Program-made: the position numbers and the translations under genes
Part shown: positions 1 through 5,611 of the stretch, piece after piece
How positions within the stretch are numbered: the stretch's first letter is position 1
Layout of the letters: every line of letters begins with the position of its first letter
Assembly (NCBI GenBank): GCA_964420375.1
Contig: CAYQTK010000216.1
Location: forward strand, 1 to 7,445
Direction: 5' to 3'
Length of the DNA stretch: 7,445 nt
From: CAYQTK01 sp964420375
GTDB lineage: Bacteria; RBG-13-61-14; DATKZS01
Notes under the pieces: generated by a model
Databases searched by the model: none
Seen by the model: only the letters and a program-made list of their open reading frames with translations
Told to the model about the DNA's origin: nothing

Positions 1-3
1 TAC

Positions 4-78
4 GTCCCCATCGTCTAGCCAGGTCTAGGACACCGGGCTTTCAATCCGGCAACACGGGTTCAAATCCCGTTGGGGACG
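4..78 (+). tRNA. tRNA-Glu (anticodon UUC)
   Basis: A complete cloverleaf can be folded. The acceptor stem pairs 4-10 with 71-77 (7 perfect pairs), with G78 as the discriminator base. The anticodon stem pairs 33-37 with 45-49, ending in one G-U pair. The 7-base loop 38-44 carries TTC at 40-42, which reads glutamate codons. The T arm pairs 54-58 with 66-70 around the loop TTCAAAT. The 3' CCA is not encoded (GTC follows), so it must be added by tRNA nucleotidyltransferase. The gene lies almost at the window edge, so its promoter and any upstream tRNA neighbours are out of view. It is convergent with the minus-strand operon ending at 305. Confidence 0.96.
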
Positions 79-99
79 TCTCTCTCTCAACACAACCAC

Positions 100-150
100 C
101 GGGACGGCCCCCCTCCGGGGGAGACGTCCCGTCCTATTATTCCCCTTTCT
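100..150 (+). terminator. Probable terminator of the tRNA-Glu transcript
   Basis: A strong GC hairpin lies 21 bases after the tRNA. The outer stem CGGGACG (100-106) pairs perfectly with CGTCCCG (125-131), and an inner stem pairs C108-112 with G117-121. A T-rich stretch follows (TCCTATTATTCCCCTTTC), but it is broken by C residues and is not a clean T run. The opposite strand has no T run beside the hairpin, so it looks one-directional and belongs to the tRNA. Confidence 0.6.
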
Positions 151-172
151 TTCTTTGGTTCTTTCTTTCTTT
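145..172. repeat. CTTT tetranucleotide tract, two 12-base copies
   Basis: Two identical 12-base copies of CTTTCTTTCTTT lie at 145-156 and 161-172, separated by GGTT. The tract is polypyrimidine on the plus strand, immediately after the terminator hairpin, and lies outside any gene. It could help release the tRNA transcript or be a slippage-prone microsatellite. Confidence 0.8.
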
Positions 173-188
173 ATTCACCCTACTGCCC

Positions 189-292
189 TGTCAAGCGTTT
201 TTTGTCGCTTACAAGATAGATGTTTTTTTGTGCGAGCGACTTCAGTCGCGACTGAAGTCGCTCGCACACTATGCGTCAGTGTGAGCTTGACA
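189..292. repeat. 8-bp inverted repeat flanking the central palindrome
   Basis: TGTCAAGC at 189-196 is the exact reverse complement of GCTTGACA at 285-292. The two arms bracket the 40-bp palindrome, although their midpoint is about 8 bp left of its centre. Just inside or at the arms are similar direct sequences (GCTTACAAGATA at 207-218 and GCTTGACAAGACA at 285-297). This could mark the edges of a small repeated element, but 8-bp arms can occur by chance. No coding sequence lies inside. Confidence 0.35.
229..268. repeat. Perfect 40-bp palindrome, REP/BIME-like
   Basis: Bases 229-248 are the exact reverse complement of 249-268, with no spacer. Each half contains its own small hairpin: GCGACT-TC-AGTCGC (236-249) and GCGACT-GA-AGTCGC (248-261). 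The sequence can therefore fold as one long hairpin or as two small back-to-back hairpins, the arrangement seen in paired REP elements. A run of seven T (223-229) lies on its left on the plus strand. Neither strand has a T run after the hairpin, so it is not a classical intrinsic terminator. It lies 37 bp past the stop codon of the minus-strand operon and could protect that mRNA's 3' end. Confidence 0.85.
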
Positions 293-304
293 AGACACTA
301 CGGG

Positions 305-1555
305 TTAAATCCCCCGGAAGCCTTCCATTCGGTGGAATGTGAGGAAGTTGGCGTCGTGGTAGTCGTTTGCTCCGCCATGGCCGTCGTCATAGGCGGTTCT
401 TGATACTGCAATGATGTCTTTGTCCTCGATCAGCCAGTCGAGGTATTGGAAGGCGTGGTGTTTTGGTTCGGGATGATGGAGGATGACTTTCCCGGTTTCC
501 CAGTTTCGGAGGTTTTGGGAACAGACGAGCGCCTGGGTGTTTCTTATCTTATAAGGGGGCAGGTCTCCGTGATAGTTTTCCGGGATAAGGTTCACCAGCG
601 ACCAGTACTTATTGGAAACGGGATCGTGCCGGATGGTGAACTTCTTCGCACCTCCGGGAAAGCTGATGAGTCCCATATCCATGTCAAAGCTCGCGCGGGC
701 GCCGTCTGAGGATATTTTGACCATTGCCGCCAGCTCATTGTTTCCGCACTTGTCTATGCGCATCATGTCCACTATATCCCCGTCAGGCGTTATTACTGCA
801 TTCCCTTCGAGCCACATCTCCGGCCAGTCGCAAAAGCCGGGCGACTTGCCGGCAAGCCACTGTCGCCGAAAGGGGATTCGGTTGGAGAACGTCCAGCTCG
901 AGGACTTCAGAAGATCGGCGTCTTCCGGCGCTGACATCATGAAGGCGCTGAACCGTCGGTTCCAGGGGAAAGGACCGTTGGCCTGTTCCATGGCCCGCCA
1001 GACTCGGCCGTTGTGGACCACCACCGGCACGGGAGCGGTATGGCTCCAGTCCTTTATCAACAGGCCGGTGTTTTCGTCAGCCGGGTCGGTCCAGGTGCGG
1101 CCTCCATCCGAGCTTTTCATGATCACGGTATAGCCCATGCACCTGCTTGTTCCCAGCATGAACAAATGTCCGCGGTGATAAAATATTGATGCCCAGAACA
1201 ATCCCTTGACCTCGGCGCGACCGGTCCATGTCCTGCCCCGGTCGCGGGACGCGAACACCAGGGAGACGGGCTTTATGTACTCGTTGGACAGGGGCCCGAA
1301 AAGGTCGCACTTGGCGATATAGGTGCCGTCAGGCAGAACGGCAATGCCTGGAGAACCCACGTACTTGCTGGTCCGCGCAGGTATGTGAAATATAACCTTG
1401 CCGGGGACACCGCCTTCCTTGTGCCGTTTTACGGCTGCGGTGCCCTCCAAAAAAGCGCTTTGGCGAGACGCTCCAACTGGAAACAAGGCGGAAATTGGAC
1501 CCGCGGAAAGGGCAGCGCCAAACATGCCGAGCATTTGCCTTCTTTTCATGAGCAT
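305..1555 (-). CDS. Exported sialidase-fold (BNR/Asp-box) protein
   Basis: This 416-residue protein probably folds as a beta-propeller of the sialidase superfamily. Two Asp-boxes (S-x-D-x-G-x-T-W) are visible: SRDRGRTW at 103-110 and SSDGGRTW at 148-155. The N-terminus carries KRRQMLG followed by a hydrophobic stretch to about residue 30, which resembles a twin-arginine export signal with an imperfect motif, so I expect it outside the cytoplasm. The stretch 'HTAPVPVVVHNGRVWRAME' (172-190) recalls proteins annotated only as sialidase-family in Planctomycetes and Bacteroidetes. I see no clear RIP-type arginine motif, so sialidase activity is not shown; it may act on or bind another glycan. The start is uncertain: ATG codons occur at residues 1, 3 and 8, and none has a good Shine-Dalgarno. 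It follows the M20 gene by 17 bp and is probably co-transcribed and translationally coupled. Confidence 0.8.
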   Translation of the reverse strand: MLMKRRQMLGMFGAALSAGPISALFPVGASRQSAFLEGTAAVKRHKEGGVPGKVIFHIPARTSKYVGSPGIAVLPDGTYIAKCDLFGPLSNEYIKPVSLVFASRDRGRTWTGRAEVKGLFWASIFYHRGHLFMLGTSRCMGYTVIMKSSDGGRTWTDPADENTGLLIKDWSHTAPVPVVVHNGRVWRAMEQANGPFPWNRRFSAFMMSAPEDADLLKSSSWTFSNRIPFRRQWLAGKSPGFCDWPEMWLEGNAVITPDGDIVDMMRIDKCGNNELAAMVKISSDGARASFDMDMGLISFPGGAKKFTIRHDPVSNKYWSLVNLIPENYHGDLPPYKIRNTQALVCSQNLRNWETGKVILHHPEPKHHAFQYLDWLIEDKDIIAVSRTAYDDGHGGANDYHDANFLTFHRMEGFRGI

Positions 1556-1572
1556 TACTTTTTTGCTGTTGC

Positions 1573-2673
1573 TTAAAGTTCTCCCGTCTCTTTTATGATC
1601 TGTTGGTAAAGCTCATATGCTTTATGGACCTCTTCCATTTTTATGGACTCTTCTGGTGAGTGGGCCATTTCCAGTTTTCCCGGTCCGATGATTATCGGTC
1701 TTACGCCTGCTTCCCACAGCCGGGTGGCGTCGGAGTGGCTCCGGAACTGGGCGGGGCTCCACTCCATTCCCTGTCCGGAAAAGCTCGACTTTACGGCCTC
1801 GATGATGTGTCCTTTTTCCGGCAGCTCGAACCCGGCGTCAACAGTGACGAACCGAATGTTTGCTTCCATGTCCGGCCGCTCCTCGCGGTCCTGTTCGAGG
1901 ATGTCCTCGATCTCGTGCATGATCTCGGCGATGGGCGATTGCGGCGGCATATGGAGGTCGAGCCACGTCTCGCAATGGTCGGGAATGAAAAAGCCTGCCT
2001 GCGAGCTCCACATGTCGCGGATGTTGTAGACGACCTCGGGCCTGTCCGACTCGAGGTACCTGACGATCTTGAGCACTATGCGGAGCATGACCCGCAAAGG
2101 GTTTCTCACCTGGTCGGCAAGGGAAGCGTGGGCCCTTTTCCCTTCGGTCTCGACCTGGAGTTCGAGGTATCCGTAGTTGGACAGGCACGGTCGAAGGTCG
2201 GTGGGCTCGCCTATGATGGCCCACGGAAACTGGTAGTCCTTGACCAGTTGTACGGCTCCGTCGCCTTCCTCCTCTTCGCCCACCACCAGGCAGAGGGCCA
2301 CCGGAGGAGGGGAGTTGTCATGCCATGCCGAGACCATGGCCTCGATCATGGCTGCGCAACCGCCCTTCATGTCCGCAGTTCCCAGACCGTAGACCACTCC
2401 GTCGTCCTCCTCGAACCCGTAATGATCGAGGTCATAGGCCACCACGGTATCTAAGTGACCAACCAGCGCCAGCTCGACGTCCTTTTCTTCCGGGAACACC
2501 ACCAAATTGTAACGGTTGTCGTCAACATCCTGGCGGGATACGGGCAGGCCGTGCCGCTTCAAGTAATGATGGACGTACTCGAGGACCTCTTCTTCCTTGC
2601 CGGAAGGACTGTAAATGTCAACCAGCTTGTGAAGCAGTTTTTTGAGCCTCTGCCCGGTGGAAGAATCAGCCAT
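1573..2673 (-). CDS. M20-family metallopeptidase/deacylase (ArgE/DapE/CPG2 type)
   Basis: A cytoplasmic di-metal hydrolase of 366 residues, normal for the ArgE/DapE/carboxypeptidase G2 family, which removes acyl groups from N-acylated amino acids or cleaves small peptides. The expected motifs occur in order: GHLDTV (H73, D75), GLGTADMKGG (D101), the general-base region GEEEE (E133/E134), GEPTD (E156) and a C-terminal histidine near 338 in EMAHSPE. A lid/dimerisation domain lies between, with the usual AH pair at 181-182. All catalytic residues appear intact. No signal peptide is seen. The gene overlaps the upstream GNAT gene by 8 bp and lies 17 bp before the sialidase-fold gene, so it is the middle gene of the operon. 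The substrate cannot be assigned: acetylornithine, succinyl-diaminopimelate, N-acetyl-lysine and dipeptides are all possible, and no arginine or lysine pathway genes are nearby. Confidence 0.9.
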   Translation of the reverse strand: MADSSTGQRLKKLLHKLVDIYSPSGKEEEVLEYVHHYLKRHGLPVSRQDVDDNRYNLVVFPEEKDVELALVGHLDTVVAYDLDHYGFEEDDGVVYGLGTADMKGGCAAMIEAMVSAWHDNSPPPVALCLVVGEEEEGDGAVQLVKDYQFPWAIIGEPTDLRPCLSNYGYLELQVETEGKRAHASLADQVRNPLRVMLRIVLKIVRYLESDRPEVVYNIRDMWSSQAGFFIPDHCETWLDLHMPPQSPIAEIMHEIEDILEQDREERPDMEANIRFVTVDAGFELPEKGHIIEAVKSSFSGQGMEWSPAQFRSHSDATRLWEAGVRPIIIGPGKLEMAHSPEESIKMEEVHKAYELYQQIIKETGEL

Positions 2674-3196
2674 TGTTCTTGCCGTTTTTCTCTTTCATGA
2701 GCTTCAGGTGCTGGTCCAGGTTCAGGGAGAGGTAGATGTGTTCTTCAGGGTTTCTAAATCCCAGGTCCTTGAAGAAACTGATGGCCCTCTCGTTATCCGC
2801 TTCGGTGTCCACCAGCACGATGCGCACTCCTGCCTGGGCCACCCGGTCGCGGAAGGCCTGGAACAGCCGGGTCGCCACACCGTGCCGCTGGCAGTCGGGG
2901 TCTACACCCAGCCAGGCCAGGTGACCGTACTTCCAGGCGCTGTGGCTCTTCTCGATGGTCGTGCCCAGGGCAAACCCCACTATCCGGTCTTCATACTCCG
3001 CCACCAGGCAAAGGTTCGGGTCCTCCTGGAACATGCCGGTGACCTCGAACTCGTCCCACGTCCGATAGAGGTTGGGAGCCTCGGAGGATGTGAACAGTCT
3101 CTCTCCCAAGTGAAATACTGACGGGATGTCGTCTATCTCCATCTCCCTGATCTCCACGTAAGCCCTCCGCCGCTTCTTCTCCTGTTCCTCTTCCAT
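2666..3196 (-). CDS. GNAT-family N-acetyltransferase
   Basis: This 176-residue protein belongs to the GCN5-related N-acetyltransferases, which move an acetyl group from acetyl-CoA to an amine. The acetyl-CoA pyrophosphate loop is QRHGVA (103-108), preceded by the beta-strand 'LAWLGVDP' (93-100). The C-terminal motif 'ADNERAISFFKDLGF' (133-147) is typical. Residues 1-11 are an unusual, strongly charged stretch (EEEQEKKRRR) before the domain begins near residue 13. The ATG start is chosen because no alternative in-frame start lies just upstream; a GAGGTG purine stretch sits about 13 bases away, rather far for a Shine-Dalgarno. It is the first gene of the three-gene operon, behind a clear extended -10 promoter. 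Its stop overlaps the M20 start, so the two are probably made together. The substrate is unknown: family members modify amino acids, proteins, polyamines, antibiotics or sugars. Confidence 0.88.
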   Translation of the reverse strand: MEEEQEKKRRRAYVEIREMEIDDIPSVFHLGERLFTSSEAPNLYRTWDEFEVTGMFQEDPNLCLVAEYEDRIVGFALGTTIEKSHSAWKYGHLAWLGVDPDCQRHGVATRLFQAFRDRVAQAGVRIVLVDTEADNERAISFFKDLGFRNPEEHIYLSLNLDQHLKLMKEKNGKNNG

Positions 3197-3285
3197 GACT
3201 TGTAGTTCACACCTCGATTTAAAGAGTTTTACTGACAGACAAGGCGATGCCGAGACCGCCTCTTATCGACCAGATTTCACCTCTT

Positions 3286-3314
3286 ATTATAACATACCCT
3301 TCGCCGGATGTGGT
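3286..3314 (-). promoter_or_regulatory. Extended -10 promoter of the GNAT-M20-sialidase operon
   Basis: Read on the minus strand, a perfect TATAAT lies at 3291-3286, preceded by TG one base upstream (TGTTATAAT, extended -10). The candidate -35, ACCACA at 3314-3309, is poor but sits at the ideal 17-bp spacing. The predicted transcription start near 3279 gives a leader of about 83 bases before the GNAT ATG. Confidence 0.7.
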
Positions 3315-3337
3315 TTCCCATATCTCCGTTTTGAAGG

Positions 3338-3353
3338 CTTTTTCGAGAAAAAG
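3338..3353 (-). other. AT-rich hairpin after the UPF0104 gene
   Basis: CTTTTT (3338-3343) pairs with AAAAAG (3348-3353) around a 4-base loop, 7 bp past the stop of the membrane protein gene. The stem is weak and no T run follows on the minus strand, so it is a poor terminator and read-through into the next operon is likely. The rest of 3197-3360 holds the operon promoter and leader, with no gene seen. Confidence 0.35.
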
Positions 3354-3360
3354 GAGGTCC

Positions 3361-4401
3361 TTAAGACGCAGGCTGTTTTTCCTGCTCGGCCGCTTCCGGG
3401 AATGCAGCCCGCCAAACCGGCCTTAGAAATGGCAGTCCCGAAAGGCTCCTGGTGATAAAAAACAGTGCCGACCACACCAGGCTGTAGGCGAGTATGGTCT
3501 CTTCAGTAGCGTGTCCGCGCAGCAGGAAGTCGGCCACCAACTGCGGGCCGCCGAACCCGCCCACCGAGATAGGCCAGTAAGCCACGTTGACCATGACCGG
3601 CACTGCAGCGAAAAGCAGGGCCGGCGGAGCATCAATGCCCATGGCCCGAAGTATGACAATGTTGACCAGCACGCTGATGAGGTTGTTGCCGAACCTGTAG
3701 GCTATGACCTCGGCGTAGTCGCGGACCCTTGCCTTGCGAAAGGCCACCAGGACATCTGCGTTATACAGTCTTTTTAAAACCGGTCCCGCCCGTGTCCGGA
3801 AAAACAACAGCCAAAGCGGCAACACCGCCCAGGCAAACAGTATAACTCCCTGGAACAGGCTCCAAAAGGACATCCCCGCAACTGGCATCTCAACCATGAT
3901 GCGGTTCTCCGGGGGCAGGAAGAAGGCGCAGTAAGTTAAGAGCGCCACCATGGTGTAGACCTCGTTGAAGTAGACAAAGCCGGCAGAAGAGGTTGACCCC
4001 CACACCGGGACCTTCTTGACACGCAGCATGTAAAGCACGCTCATGATCTCGGTGATGGCCCCGTTTACCGACTGGACAGTGTATGAAGCAAGGCGCAGCC
4101 GAGCGGTCTCCAATAGTCCTATGGCCGTGTTAAAGAGGTTATAAGCCCGGTAGAAACTGAGAATGTCCGTAAAGTAATAAAAAGCGCAGTAGACAAGGTA
4201 AGCTCCCACGATCCGGTAGTGCCTGATTTCATCCCTTAAAAGAATGTCACCAACCCGGCTGAAGTCCACCTTGTAAAACATGTACGCCAGGATGAGGCCG
4301 GCAAACACATAAGGGACCAACTGCCGCAGGAGGGAGGGTCTGGAAACAGTTTCTTCCGGCCGGCTGGAAAGCCCGCTGTCTTTATCCGGATCGGACGGCA
4401 A
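3361..4401 (-). CDS. Polytopic membrane protein, lysylphosphatidylglycerol synthase TM/UPF0104 type
   Basis: An integral membrane protein of 346 residues. After a charged, polar N-terminus (1-25) come hydrophobic segments near 28-44, 64-82, 142-162, 177-201, 238-253, 260-275 and 302-317, with a polar cytoplasmic-looking tail. The motif WPISVGGFGGPQ (276-287), followed by an amphipathic stretch and a last hydrophobic helix, matches the C-terminal signature I associate with the LPG_synthase_TM/UPF0104 family (the membrane half of MprF and its stand-alone relatives). Known relatives flip or help transfer modified lipids; no aminoacyl-transferase domain is present here, so a lipid-translocation role is an inference. 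The start is TTG: the Shine-Dalgarno GGGGGTGA ends 6 bases before it, and the first in-frame ATG downstream is only at residue 41, inside a membrane segment. It is transcribed alone from its own promoter. Confidence 0.78.
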   Translation of the reverse strand: MPSDPDKDSGLSSRPEETVSRPSLLRQLVPYVFAGLILAYMFYKVDFSRVGDILLRDEIRHYRIVGAYLVYCAFYYFTDILSFYRAYNLFNTAIGLLETARLRLASYTVQSVNGAITEIMSVLYMLRVKKVPVWGSTSSAGFVYFNEVYTMVALLTYCAFFLPPENRIMVEMPVAGMSFWSLFQGVILFAWAVLPLWLLFFRTRAGPVLKRLYNADVLVAFRKARVRDYAEVIAYRFGNNLISVLVNIVILRAMGIDAPPALLFAAVPVMVNVAYWPISVGGFGGPQLVADFLLRGHATEETILAYSLVWSALFFITRSLSGLPFLRPVWRAAFPEAAEQEKQPAS

Positions 4402-4407
4402 AACCGC

Positions 4408-4415
4408 TCACCCCC
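4408..4415 (-). promoter_or_regulatory. Shine-Dalgarno that fixes the TTG start of the UPF0104 gene
   Basis: Read on the minus strand, GGGGGTGA lies 6 bases before TTG at 4401. The TGA inside it also closes a five-codon reading frame (MMTRG) starting at 4425, in the same frame as the main gene. No other plausible start is nearby, so the rare TTG start is preferred. Confidence 0.7.
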
Positions 4416-4425
4416 TTGTCATCAT

Positions 4426-4445
4426 AGCCGCGGAAAACCACGGCT
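4426..4445 (-). promoter_or_regulatory. Stem-loop at the 5' end of the UPF0104 mRNA
   Basis: On the minus-strand transcript AGCCGTGG (4445-4438) pairs with CCGCGGCT (4433-4426), an 8-bp stem with one G-U pair around a UUUU loop. It begins at the predicted transcription start and ends about 10 bases before the Shine-Dalgarno. A 5'-terminal stem-loop of this type may protect the mRNA from decay. Confidence 0.55.
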
Positions 4446-4450
4446 GGCAA

Positions 4451-4479
4451 AGTATAGCAACCATTTCGCGGTTTGTCGA
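4451..4479 (-). promoter_or_regulatory. Strong sigma70-type promoter of the UPF0104 gene
   Basis: On the minus strand, -35 TCGACA (4479-4474, one mismatch to TTGACA) and -10 TATACT (4456-4451, one mismatch to TATAAT) are separated by exactly 17 bp, with an extended -10 TG one base upstream of the hexamer. It lies between the ACP stop (4535) and the TTG start (4401), so the membrane protein gene is independently expressed. I see no convincing terminator for the upstream operon in 4480-4534. Confidence 0.8.
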
Positions 4480-4534
4480 AAAAAGCGGAGTTACTTTATC
4501 TGTGCCGGCGGTACGAGGGTGAATCGGGCGGGAG

Positions 4535-4774
4535 TTATTCTTTGTCTGCGTGGGACTCGATAAAGTCGATGGCGTCTTGCACGGTGACTATCTTCTCCAG
4601 GTCTTCGTCGGGAACTTCCAGGTCGAACTCGTCCTCCATGACCAGGACAAGCTCCCACAGGTCCATTGAGCTTACCCCCATGTCGTCGATAAACTTGGCA
4701 TCCGGTTTCAGGCTGTCGGGGGCTATGTCCAGGTGTTCGAGAATGAGCTCGTACACGCGGTCCTTTATGGCCAT
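4535..4774 (-). CDS. acpP: Acyl carrier protein
   Basis: A small acidic protein of 79 residues, the usual length of the fatty-acid acyl carrier protein that holds growing chains on a 4'-phosphopantetheine arm. The start is set at ATG 4774 rather than the upstream in-frame GTG at 4786, because GGAGG lies 5 bases before this ATG and the protein then begins MAIKDRVYELI, as ACPs do. The attachment site reads DDMGVSSMDLWELV, with Ser36 (second S) matching the serine of the usual DSL motif; the aspartate is replaced by serine and the leucine by methionine. The following helix, ELVLVMEDEFDLEVPDEDLEKI, is typical. It is the last gene of the yceD-rpmF-fabD-fabG cluster, 87 bp after fabG. The neighbours favour the fatty-acid ACP, but the altered motif leaves open a dedicated carrier for another product, with the main ACP elsewhere. 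Confidence 0.88.
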   Translation of the reverse strand: MAIKDRVYELILEHLDIAPDSLKPDAKFIDDMGVSSMDLWELVLVMEDEFDLEVPDEDLEKIVTVQDAIDFIESHADKE

Positions 4775-4779
4775 CAGCG

Positions 4780-4784
4780 CCTCC
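4780..4784 (-). promoter_or_regulatory. Shine-Dalgarno deciding the ACP start
   Basis: GGAGG on the minus strand lies 5 bases before ATG 4774. It overlaps the alternative GTG start at 4786, which has no such site, so the shorter 79-residue protein is preferred. Confidence 0.8.
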
Positions 4785-4809
4785 ACTTTCGGTTCGGTTT
4801 TTTTTATAA

Positions 4810-4838
4810 GCCCGGCTTGGAAAACAAGTCTGCCGGGC
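4810..4838 (-). promoter_or_regulatory. Intercistronic hairpin between fabG and ACP
   Basis: A 7-bp GC stem (4810-4816 with 4832-4838) encloses a further TTG/CAA pairing and a small loop. On the transcript it is followed by TATAAAAAAAA, not a U run, so it is not a terminator. It may be a processing or stability element that lets ACP mRNA accumulate separately from fabG mRNA, since cells need far more ACP than enzyme. Confidence 0.5.
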
Positions 4839-4861
4839 CTTTCCGGTATTTTACAAGTCGA

Positions 4862-5611
4862 TCAGGCGAAAAACAACCCGCCGTTTACTCCAATGGTCTG
4901 GCCGGTTATATAGGCCCCTCCAGGACCGGCCAGGAAGCTTATAAGCGCAGCAACCTCGGCAGGCTCGCCCCCCCGCTGCAGGGGTATGTGCCCCATGATC
5001 TCCGCGCGGACATCATCAGAGAGCTCCCGCGTCATTTCCGTGTCTATGTATCCGGGGGCCACGGCGTTCACTGTTATTCCCAGGCGGGCAAGCTCGAGGG
5101 CCAGGCTGCGGGTCAGTCCTTCAATGCCCGCCTTGCTTGCCGCGTAGTTGGCCTGGCCGGCTCTGCCCAAGCGCGCTACTACACTGGACATATTTATAAT
5201 GCGGCCTTCCTTCTGCCGGATCATGGCCCGGCTAGCCTGCCGGCAGCAATTAAAACAGCCCTCCAGGTTGACCTCGAGAACCTCGCGCCACTGAGCGGGC
5301 TTCATCCTGCCCAAAACCTGGTCCCGGTTTATGCCGGCGTTGTTTACCAAAACGTGAATGCCGCCGCTTCTCTTGTCAACATCCTGGAAAGCCTCCCGCA
5401 CCGCGTCAAAGTCGGTGACGTCAAGCTCGACGAATGAGGCGGAGCCGCCGCGCGAGAGGATATCATCGCACGTCCGGTCGCCCGGCTCAACGTCGGCAAT
5501 AACCACGCGAGCGCCGTCCTCGGAAAGACGCAAAGCCACTGCCGCGCCAATGCCCCGGCTGCCGCCGGTGACTACCGCCGTCTTGCCGTGCAGAACCCCG
5601 CGTTCCTTCAT
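4862..5611 (-). CDS. fabG: 3-oxoacyl-[acyl-carrier-protein] reductase
   Basis: A 249-residue short-chain dehydrogenase that reduces 3-ketoacyl-ACP to 3-hydroxyacyl-ACP in the first reductive step of each elongation round. Visible motifs are the nucleotide-binding TGGSRGIG (15-22), NNAG (90-93), N115, the catalytic serine in MSSVV (S143), and YAASK (Y156, K160). The end, TGQTIGVNGGLFFA, is characteristic of FabG. After the second strand the sequence is VVIADVEPGD, with Asp40 at the position that in this superfamily favours NADH over NADPH; typical FabG proteins lack this acid, so cofactor preference may be altered (inference). The ATG overlaps the fabD stop (ATGA, 4 bp), pointing to translational coupling, and the ACP gene follows. 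Many short-chain dehydrogenases resemble FabG, but the neighbours make the assignment firm. Confidence 0.94.
   Translation of the reverse strand: MKERGVLHGKTAVVTGGSRGIGAAVALRLSEDGARVVIADVEPGDRTCDDILSRGGSASFVELDVTDFDAVREAFQDVDKRSGGIHVLVNNAGINRDQVLGRMKPAQWREVLEVNLEGCFNCCRQASRAMIRQKEGRIINMSSVVARLGRAGQANYAASKAGIEGLTRSLALELARLGITVNAVAPGYIDTEMTRELSDDVRAEIMGHIPLQRGGEPAEVAALISFLAGPGGAYITGQTIGVNGGLFFA

Noticed and set aside
229..268. The palindrome as a bidirectional intrinsic terminator
   Set aside because: The T run precedes the hairpin on the plus strand and becomes an A run after it on the minus strand, so no U tract follows in either direction.
287..310. TTGACA at 287-292 as a plus-strand promoter
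   Set aside because: No -10 hexamer lies at 16-18 bp (the nearest, TTAAAT, is only 12 bp away), and no plus-strand gene follows.
155..403. Plus-strand frame of 82 codons crossing the palindrome
   Set aside because: It runs through the CTTT tract and the palindrome and into the end of the sialidase-fold gene; no family resemblance and no Shine-Dalgarno.
1660..2454. Long plus-strand open frame (264 codons)
   Set aside because: It lies entirely antisense to the M20 gene, whose catalytic motifs are all intact. The translation shows no recognisable domain; it is a shadow of GC-rich codon usage.
4774..4786. GTG at 4786 as the ACP start
   Set aside because: The GTG overlaps the GGAGG that serves ATG 4774, and the four extra residues are not typical of ACPs.
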